Positions 58,555 through 64,000 of a DNA stretch of 64,000 nucleotides are shown here, piece by piece. Numbering within the stretch: the stretch's first letter is position 1; each line of letters begins with the position of its first letter. The stretch comes from JARYGU01 sp033795365. Its GTDB lineage: Bacteria > Pseudomonadota > Alphaproteobacteria > Rhizobiales > Rhizobiaceae. The notes beneath the pieces were generated by a model. That model was given only the letters and a program-made list of their open reading frames with translations. It was not told the DNA's origin and did no database searches. Both the position numbers and the translations under genes were made by a program. The stretch covers positions 62,001-126,000 of the forward strand of contig JARYGU010000003.1 in the NCBI GenBank assembly GCA_033795365.1, written 5' to 3'.

Positions 58555-59049
58555 CAGGGGTACCTCTCCGAGGCTTTCCAGAAGCCGGTCGATTTCCCCG
58601 TCCGAAAAGACTGCGATGCCGTTTCTGCGCAGGAGCGCTGCGGTAACGCCGGCGCCAGCGTGCCGGCTTCCCGAAAAGCTGCCGTCATAGATGAAGCCAG
58701 AGCCGCAGGAGGGGCTTCCGTCGATCAGCAGCGCATGGCGACAGCCAGCTTCGCGAGCGACAGCAAGGGCGATCTCCGCGCCTGCGACGTAGGCGGCGGA
58801 GACGTCGCCACCAGTAATCTCGTGGACGGCAGCACGGCCGTCCAGCACGTCTTCCCCGCCAAGGCCGTTTTCGATCTCGGCAGGAGGGCGCGGGACCTGA
58901 AAGCCGCCCGCCAGTTCAGGGCAGAGCGTCACCAGCCGCCCCTCGCTTTCCCAGCGCTCCACAGCCGCATGCAGAAGCGGCCTTGCCGAGCCGTTATAGC
59001 GCACCGGCAAGCCCATGAGACAGGCGCTGATGAGGATCCTAGCGGTCAT
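58546..59049 (-). CDS. DUF523 family protein
   Basis: This 167-residue protein matches DUF523: RILISACLMGLPVRYNGSAR, then TLCPELAGGFQVPRPPAEI and the Cys-containing LLIDGSPSCGSGFIYDGSFSG. The conserved cysteines (SACL, LCPE, PSCG) suggest a metal or thiol-based function, but none is established. The stop lies inside the terminator of the convergent secreted-protein gene. It follows the cupin gene on the same strand, 60 bases downstream. Confidence 0.88.
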   Translation of the reverse strand: MTARILISACLMGLPVRYNGSARPLLHAAVERWESEGRLVTLCPELAGGFQVPRPPAEIENGLGGEDVLDGRAAVHEITGGDVSAAYVAGAEIALAVAREAGCRHALLIDGSPSCGSGFIYDGSFSGSRHAGAGVTAALLRRNGIAVFSDGEIDRLLESLGEVPLKK

Positions 59050-59111
59050 CTCCCTTCATAGATCAGCGGAACCTTGGTGTTCAAGCCGGAAGACGGATGA
59101 CTTCCGGCATG

Positions 59112-59492
59112 TCAGATCCAAATGTCGTTCTTCGCCGTCCGCTCACCGCCTTCTTGGCCGGTGTTCAGCGTTCCGCGAGGTTCTATCAGCAGCATCTTCA
59201 CTTCGGCAGCGGCGAAGGGTTTATGCTCGACGCCCTTCGGGACGACATACATTTCGCCCGGGCCGATCGTGACGGCACCGTCGCGAAAGTCGATCCTGAG
59301 CGTACCTTCCAGAACGACGAAGGCCTCGTCGGTTTCGGGATGATCATGCCAGATGAAATCCCCTTCGATCCGAACGATCTTGAATTGATAATCATTGAGT
59401 TCGGCAATGACGCGCGGTTGCCATCGATCCGCGATGAGCGCGAGCTTTTCCGCGAAACTGACTGGTACGTAAGACTTCAGGGAATCGACCAT
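59112..59492 (-). CDS. Single-domain cupin protein
   Basis: This 126-residue protein is one cupin barrel with the metal-binding motif HDHPETDEAFVVLEGTL (two His and a Glu) and GEMYVVPKGVEHKPFA (final His). The start is the ATG at 59492 (MVDSLKSYVPVSF), with GGAGG upstream; an ATG five codons earlier lacks one. Small cupins of this type often bind small molecules or act as isomerases or sensors; no substrate can be assigned. It lies between glyS and DUF523 on the same strand. Confidence 0.87.
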   Translation of the reverse strand: MVDSLKSYVPVSFAEKLALIADRWQPRVIAELNDYQFKIVRIEGDFIWHDHPETDEAFVVLEGTLRIDFRDGAVTIGPGEMYVVPKGVEHKPFAAAEVKMLLIEPRGTLNTGQEGGERTAKNDIWI

Positions 59493-59573
59493 GACATCCG
59501 CCTCCATTTGCGTTGAAGGCGGATATAGATGTTCCAGCCCGGCGCCGGCTTGAACGTTCGTGCAAGCGCGAGA

Positions 59574-61991
59574 TCAGCCCGAAATCTTCGAGAAATCCGC
59601 GACCGTGCCGGTCGCGTCGCGAATCATGGCGAGAAGCGCCAGGCGGTTTGCGCGGATCGCCGGGTCCTCGTCGTTGACGAGGACATCGTCGAAGAAGGTG
59701 TCGACGGGGGCGCGCAGCTTCGAGAGCGCTTCCATGGCGGAGCGGAAATCTTCCCTTCCCACGGCGTCTGCCGCCTCCTTCGAGGCGGTATTGACGGCGG
59801 CGAAGAGCGCCTTTTCCGCATCGAGCCTCAGGAGGTCCGGAGAAACGGTGCCGGCGATCGCCGTACCCTTCTTCTCCTCTGCCGCCAGAAGCTGCGTGGC
59901 ACGCTTGGTACCGGCCAAGAGGTTCTTTCCGTCCTCGGAGGTGATGAAAGCCGTCAGCGCCTCGACGCGGCGGGCGATCATCAGAAGGTCGTCGTTGGCG
60001 GAGGCTGCGGATGGCGCACCTGCGGCCATCACCGCATCGATGAGATCGTGGCGCGCGCCGAGATCGCGGAGGTAGACCTTCAGGCGGTCGTGAAAGAAGG
60101 AGAGGAGGTCGGCAGCAATTTCATCCGTGGAGGCGTAGACTTTTTGCAGATCGGAAACGCCTTTTGAATCAGGTTCATATGTCCAGATGGCTGATTGCCG
60201 GTCGAAATCCAGGGACACTTTGTAAACATCCCTGTCATACTCGAAAACCCGCCAGAAGGGCTGCGGACTCCGCCCATCCCTGCTGATCTGATAGAAAGGA
60301 TCGTTCAAGCGGGACTTGAGGAAAATCAGATAGGCTGGCGCAATGAGGTCATTGAAGCTCAGTCTCACCTTCCGCTCCAGCAATATCCGCACAACACCCA
60401 GCGCCGCGCGTCGCAGCGCAAAGGGGTCCTTCGAGCCCGTCGGCTTCTCGTCGATCGCCCAGAAGCCGATAAGCGTGTCGAGCTTGTCGGCGAGCGCGAC
60501 GATGATCGCGACCTTGTCGTCCGGCACGCGGTCGGAGGGTCCGTTCGGCTTCCAGTGGTCCTCGATCGCTTCGGCCACCGATGCGTTCTCGCCCTGCAGC
60601 AGGGCGTATTTGCGGCCCATGATGCCCTGGAGCTCGGGGAATTCGCCGACGGCTTCCGTGCGCAGGTCCGCCTTGGCGAGAACCACGGCGCGGTCGACCA
60701 AGGCGGGGTCGGCGCCGGTGACCTTCGCAAGTTCGGCGGCAAGCGCGCGGATGCGCGCGACGCGCTCGCCCTGCGTGCCGAGCTTGGCGTGGAAGGTGAC
60801 GTTCAGCGCGTCGAGCTTGGCCATGCGCTGGTCGAGCGGCTTCGAAAGGTCGAGGCCGAACTTTTCCGCGGACGCCTTCAGCGTGTCGAGGTCGGGCAGG
60901 TCGTGCTGGTCGCGCGTCCAGAAATGGCGGGCGTCCGAAAGGCGGGCGCGGACCACCTTGCCGTTGCCGTGCACGATCTCCCTGCCGCCGTCCTTCGCCT
61001 CGATATTGGCAACGAGGATGAAATGGTTGGAGAGCGCTACCTCGCGGCTTTGCCCCTCTCCCCGTTCTGACGGGGAGAGGGAGGACGGCAGGCCGGATGA
61101 GGGGATTTGCGGCCGGGTGACAAAACATTTCTGGTTCGTCTTGATCGTCAGGCGGATGATCTCCGAGGGGATTTCGAGGAACTCCTCCTCGAAGGTCCCC
61201 ATCAGCACCTGCGGCCATTCGACGAGGCCGGAGACCTCTTCCAAAAGACCCTCGTCCTCGACCAGCTCGAGGCCGTTGGCAAAGGCGATGTTGGCGGCGT
61301 CGGAAGCGATGATCTCCTTGCGGCGATCGGCGTCGAGGACGACCTTCGCCTTTTCGAGACCGGCGACATAATCGGCGAAGCGGCGCACGGTGAAAGCGTC
61401 CGGCGCATGGAAACGGTGGCCGTAGGTGACGTTGGAGGCGGCGATGCCGTCCACCTCGAAGGCGACGACCTTAGTCTCCTCCGTCTCCGAGCCGAAGGTG
61501 CAGAGGATCGACTGCAGCGGGCGGACCCAGCGCAGCGCGCCAGGCCTGGCCGAGGCGGCACCCGAGCGCATCGACTTCGGCCAGGGGAAATTGCGGATGA
61601 TGCCCGGCATCACCTCTGCGATGATCTCCTCGGCGGCGCGGCCCGGCCTGACGATATGGGCGACGTAGAAATCGCCCTTCTTCGGATCGCTGTGGACATG
61701 CGCCTCGCCGATCGAGGTGAGGCCAGCGCCGCGCAAGAAGCCTTCGATCGCCTTTTCGTTGGCGTCGATGCGCGGGCCCTTGCGCTCCTCGCGGATATCG
61801 GCGGAACGGGCATTGAGGCCGCGGATGTCGAGCGCGAGGCGCCGCGGCGTCCAGTATTCCCGCGCGCCCTCATAGGTCAGGCCCGCCTCCACCAGCGCAT
61901 CGGTCAAAAGCTTCTTCAGGTCGCCTGCCGCCTTGCGCTGCATGCGGGCAGGGATTTCCTCGGAGCGGAGTTCGAGCAGGAGATCGGGCAT
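59574..61991 (-). CDS. glyS: Glycine-tRNA ligase beta subunit with extra insertions
   Basis: GlyS is the tRNA-recognising beta subunit of the alpha2-beta2 glycyl-tRNA synthetase, an essential translation enzyme. The 805-residue protein starts MPDLLLELRSEEIPARMQRK, the family start, and is collinear with GlyS throughout (GALRWVRPLQSILCTFGSE, VVRARLSDARHFWTRDQHD, GEFPELQGIMGRKYALLQGE). It is about 115 residues longer than the E. coli protein. One insert of about 20 residues (PSSGLPSSLSPSERGEGQSR) is encoded by a family A repeat. A second, about 60 residues long and AT-richer, precedes DLLSFFHDRLKVYLR. No glyQ is visible; it presumably lies beyond the right edge. Confidence 0.96.
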   Translation of the reverse strand: MPDLLLELRSEEIPARMQRKAAGDLKKLLTDALVEAGLTYEGAREYWTPRRLALDIRGLNARSADIREERKGPRIDANEKAIEGFLRGAGLTSIGEAHVHSDPKKGDFYVAHIVRPGRAAEEIIAEVMPGIIRNFPWPKSMRSGAASARPGALRWVRPLQSILCTFGSETEETKVVAFEVDGIAASNVTYGHRFHAPDAFTVRRFADYVAGLEKAKVVLDADRRKEIIASDAANIAFANGLELVEDEGLLEEVSGLVEWPQVLMGTFEEEFLEIPSEIIRLTIKTNQKCFVTRPQIPSSGLPSSLSPSERGEGQSREVALSNHFILVANIEAKDGGREIVHGNGKVVRARLSDARHFWTRDQHDLPDLDTLKASAEKFGLDLSKPLDQRMAKLDALNVTFHAKLGTQGERVARIRALAAELAKVTGADPALVDRAVVLAKADLRTEAVGEFPELQGIMGRKYALLQGENASVAEAIEDHWKPNGPSDRVPDDKVAIIVALADKLDTLIGFWAIDEKPTGSKDPFALRRAALGVVRILLERKVRLSFNDLIAPAYLIFLKSRLNDPFYQISRDGRSPQPFWRVFEYDRDVYKVSLDFDRQSAIWTYEPDSKGVSDLQKVYASTDEIAADLLSFFHDRLKVYLRDLGARHDLIDAVMAAGAPSAASANDDLLMIARRVEALTAFITSEDGKNLLAGTKRATQLLAAEEKKGTAIAGTVSPDLLRLDAEKALFAAVNTASKEAADAVGREDFRSAMEALSKLRAPVDTFFDDVLVNDEDPAIRANRLALLAMIRDATGTVADFSKISG
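61043..61106 (-). repeat. Family A palindromic repeat inserted in frame within glyS
   Basis: Read on the minus strand, this element has CCCCTCATCCGGCCTGCCG followed by a hairpin whose 12-bp arms are 61054-61065 and 61070-61081 (CCCTCTCCCCGT and complement, loop TCTG), and ends CCGCG. Order and spacing match the intergenic copies at 18054 and 42886. Inside glyS it is translated without a stop or frameshift. Confidence 0.8.
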
Positions 61992-62084
61992 TATATTTGC
62001 TTTTCTACGGGGTCACGGACTGCGGCGGACTTAGCAAGCCGCGCGGGAAATGTCATCCCGCAACGATGAAAATGAGGCGTTTCG

Positions 62085-64000
62085 TTACCAGCCTCCTCCC
62101 CCGCCTCCACCGCCGCCGCCGCCGGAGAAGCCGCCGCCGGTGGAGAAGCCGGAGGACGAGCTTTTCGGGGGCGCGGGGAGAGAGGAGGTGAGCGTATCGG
62201 CCATGGAGCCGGCAAAGCCGCCCATCCGGTCGGCCAGGCGGCCGGAACCGAGGCCGTCGCCATGATACCAGGCGGGGTGATAGGCGGCGGCGGTAGCGGC
62301 ACCCGCTGCGGCGACGGCGAGCCAGCGCTCGAAGGTTTCGGACCAGGGTTTTTCGACGCCGAGGGCAACGGCGTAAGGCAGAAGCGTCTCGAAGTGGCGG
62401 GGCGACATCTCGGGTGCGCCGGCCATGTTCATCCGCTCCTTCTCGGCAAGCGTCAGATATTGCCGCAGGCCCTCGATGCCATCCATCATCTTGCGGCCGA
62501 TCGGCGTCGGCGCACCCATCAGGAAAAAGAAGAGAAGGTTGAGAAGGACGATGCCGCCGACGGCGGCAAGCAGCGGCAGGTCGGCCGTGACGGCCCCTTC
62601 GGCGACGAGCGTGACGAGGATGCCGCCGAAGACAGTGAGAAAGACGAAGCCGATGAAGGCGAGCACGGCGATCGAGGCGATCCTTGCCGCGAGGCTTCTG
62701 CTTCTTCGCAGCGACCGGCCGAGATTGACCGCGAAAATCGAGAGGAACACGCCGGCGAAGACCGGCAACACGATGAAGCCCGCCGCATCTTCGGAAAGGG
62801 AGCCGAAAAGAAAGAGCGAGACGATCGCCGCAACCGAAAGAACGACGCCGCCGACGATATAGCCCCAGTTGGCGACATAGTATTTTCCGCGGTGCTCCTT
62901 TTCCATGGCGCCGCGAAAATCGCCGCCGAGCGCCTGAACCCGCTTTCCGTTGGCCTTGTCGATGGAAAAGCTCGTGCCGGATGCGCCGAGCGCCTTGATC
63001 AGCGCCGCCTCACCGGTCGGAAGCTTGCCGTCCGCGGGCTTTTGCGTGCGGATCACGACGATGGACTGCTTCAGGTCCTCCAGGGTCACGAAGCCCTTCA
63101 CGGCGAGATTGAGGAGTGCTGCCGAGAGCGCAGTCCAGCCCTGACCGCCGAAGCCCTTGTTGTCGATATAGTTGACGAGTGCCGGCGAGATGCCGTCCGG
63201 CGCATCCCAGCGCGGAACGACGACACCGCGCGGCGGATCCCGCCCGGCCGCAAGCCACGCGCGCATATAATAGAGCCCGACGAGGACGAGCCCGGCGAAG
63301 GCGATCAGGATATTGCGGTTGTCGCGGAAGAACCACGCGCGCTCGTCGGCCGCGCTCGGCCGGTCGACGCTGCCGGCGGGCAGCTTGACCGCGACCGTCA
63401 GCCCTTCGTGGGGCGCAAGACCGGAGGTCGTCGCGACTTCGACCTTGCCGTCGCGGAAATCGGCGCGCGCATTGCGGGCGGTCGCGCCATAGGCGCCGGT
63501 GAAGACCGCAAGCTCGTCCGGCACCACGCCCTCAGGCAGCGTGACGCTTGCCGTCGCCCTCTCGATCGGGAATTCCCACTCGGTGCCGGTGACGTTCCAG
63601 TAGAGCTCGTCATGACCGTCGAAGAAGCGTATCTGCCGCGTCGTCTCGTAGGTCAGCCGGAAGACATGCATGCCGCGGTCGAGCAGCACGCCGGACGAGC
63701 CGAAATAGATGCGGATGCCGCGTCCGCTGCGCTCCGTGCGATACTCCTCCGGCCTGCCGTCACGCTCGACCGAGAGGAGTTTGAAGCCGACCTCGCGCTC
63801 CCGGCCGCCCGCATCCACGAAGGTCAGCGGAAAATCGCGATAGATGCCGCGGCGGATACGGTTGCCTTCGACATTGGCCGTTATCGTCTCCGTCACCGTC
63901 AGCTTGCCATCCCTGGCAAGGACGATGTCGGAATGGAAGGCGGCGAAATATTCCGCCGCCCGGACGGCCGGTGCGAAGAGAACGGCAAGGCAGAGGGCGA
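62085..64000 (-). CDS. DUF2207 membrane protein with Gly-rich tail (partial, N-terminus off window)
   Basis: The frame enters from the right edge with the end of a signal peptide (CLAVLFAPAVRA-AEYF), so only the first few residues are missing; about 637 residues are seen. An extracytoplasmic DUF2207 domain follows (RDGKLTVTETITANVEGNRI, RIYFGSSGVLLDRGMHVFRL), then a membrane helix (ILIAFAGLVLVGLYYMRAWL). The cytoplasmic segment is followed by two or more further helices, and the tail is GGGFSGGG followed by a run of glycines and Trp. The family is uncharacterised. It lies upstream of glyS on the same strand and may be co-transcribed. Confidence 0.88.
   Translation of the reverse strand, partial: ALCLAVLFAPAVRAAEYFAAFHSDIVLARDGKLTVTETITANVEGNRIRRGIYRDFPLTFVDAGGREREVGFKLLSVERDGRPEEYRTERSGRGIRIYFGSSGVLLDRGMHVFRLTYETTRQIRFFDGHDELYWNVTGTEWEFPIERATASVTLPEGVVPDELAVFTGAYGATARNARADFRDGKVEVATTSGLAPHEGLTVAVKLPAGSVDRPSAADERAWFFRDNRNILIAFAGLVLVGLYYMRAWLAAGRDPPRGVVVPRWDAPDGISPALVNYIDNKGFGGQGWTALSAALLNLAVKGFVTLEDLKQSIVVIRTQKPADGKLPTGEAALIKALGASGTSFSIDKANGKRVQALGGDFRGAMEKEHRGKYYVANWGYIVGGVVLSVAAIVSLFLFGSLSEDAAGFIVLPVFAGVFLSIFAVNLGRSLRRSRSLAARIASIAVLAFIGFVFLTVFGGILVTLVAEGAVTADLPLLAAVGGIVLLNLLFFFLMGAPTPIGRKMMDGIEGLRQYLTLAEKERMNMAGAPEMSPRHFETLLPYAVALGVEKPWSETFERWLAVAAAGAATAAAYHPAWYHGDGLGSGRLADRMGGFAGSMADTLTSSLPAPPKSSSSGFSTGGGFSGGGGGGGGGGGW

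Overview
The window is high-G+C chromosomal DNA of an alphaproteobacterium, almost certainly a member of the Rhizobiaceae (Sinorhizobium/Ensifer, Shinella or Rhizobium-like). The indicators are an aa3 oxidase operon in the order coxB-coxA-ctaB-small membrane protein-ctaG-coxC, a bioMNY biotin ECF transporter, proteins typical of the order (DUF1344, DUF1217, DUF6101, BA14K, an HPE1-like secreted protein, IalB) and many copies of dispersed intergenic palindromic repeats. I found no rRNA, tRNA, CRISPR array, prophage or intact insertion sequence.

Layout. 1-5250: minus-strand aa3 cytochrome oxidase operon with a perfect FNR/FixK-type box just upstream of coxB. 5250-11130: an IalB-like secreted protein, a Phd/PIN toxin-antitoxin pair with a double palindromic operator, tldD, a polysaccharide deacetylase, the ruins of a relBE toxin-antitoxin pair, and a small-molecule kinase. 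11130-20540: housekeeping (pdxH, a J-domain protein, fabI, a histidine phosphatase, aroC, ribB) with a CHASE-GGDEF-EAL protein. 20540-25050: two LysR regulators, each divergent from an oxidoreductase, and a single-domain response regulator. 25050-26870: a low-G+C VapBC45-like toxin-antitoxin cassette lying between a 64-bp copy of the 3' end of a ycaQ-like gene and the gene itself. 26790-33030: the ycaQ-like gene, bioMNY, an acyl-CoA ligase and an atypical thiolase, and a GFA protein. 33010-41810: a thioesterase, an MDR reductase, a histone-deacetylase-family protein, xseB, an HxlR-pirin insert, dxs, tlyA and an RlmD-like methyltransferase. 42080-50570: an enoyl-CoA hydratase, an acyl-CoA dehydrogenase, zntB, a BA14K protein, a GH25 lysozyme, a Sua5-type enzyme and an FAD oxidoreductase. 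50590-64000: a six-repeat DUF1217 protein, DUF6101, ubiA, an outer-membrane MipA-like protein, purD, an HPE1-like secreted protein, DUF523, a cupin, glyS and a DUF2207 membrane protein cut by the right edge.

How it works together. Most of the window is core metabolism: respiration, fatty acid synthesis and oxidation, isoprenoid, ubiquinone, chorismate, flavin, pyridoxal phosphate, purine and biotin supply, and RNA modification. Accessory activity is concentrated in three toxin-antitoxin loci in three states: an intact Phd-PIN pair, a relBE pair broken by four separate frame lesions, and a VapBC45-like pair in a small cassette. A second theme is a family of CTCCCCG-hairpin repeats. One copy sits in frame inside glyS, adding about 20 residues to an essential tRNA synthetase. 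The strongest items for follow-up are the VapBC45 cassette and its duplicated ycaQ 3' end, the repeat inside glyS, the FixK-type box at coxB, and the decayed relBE locus.
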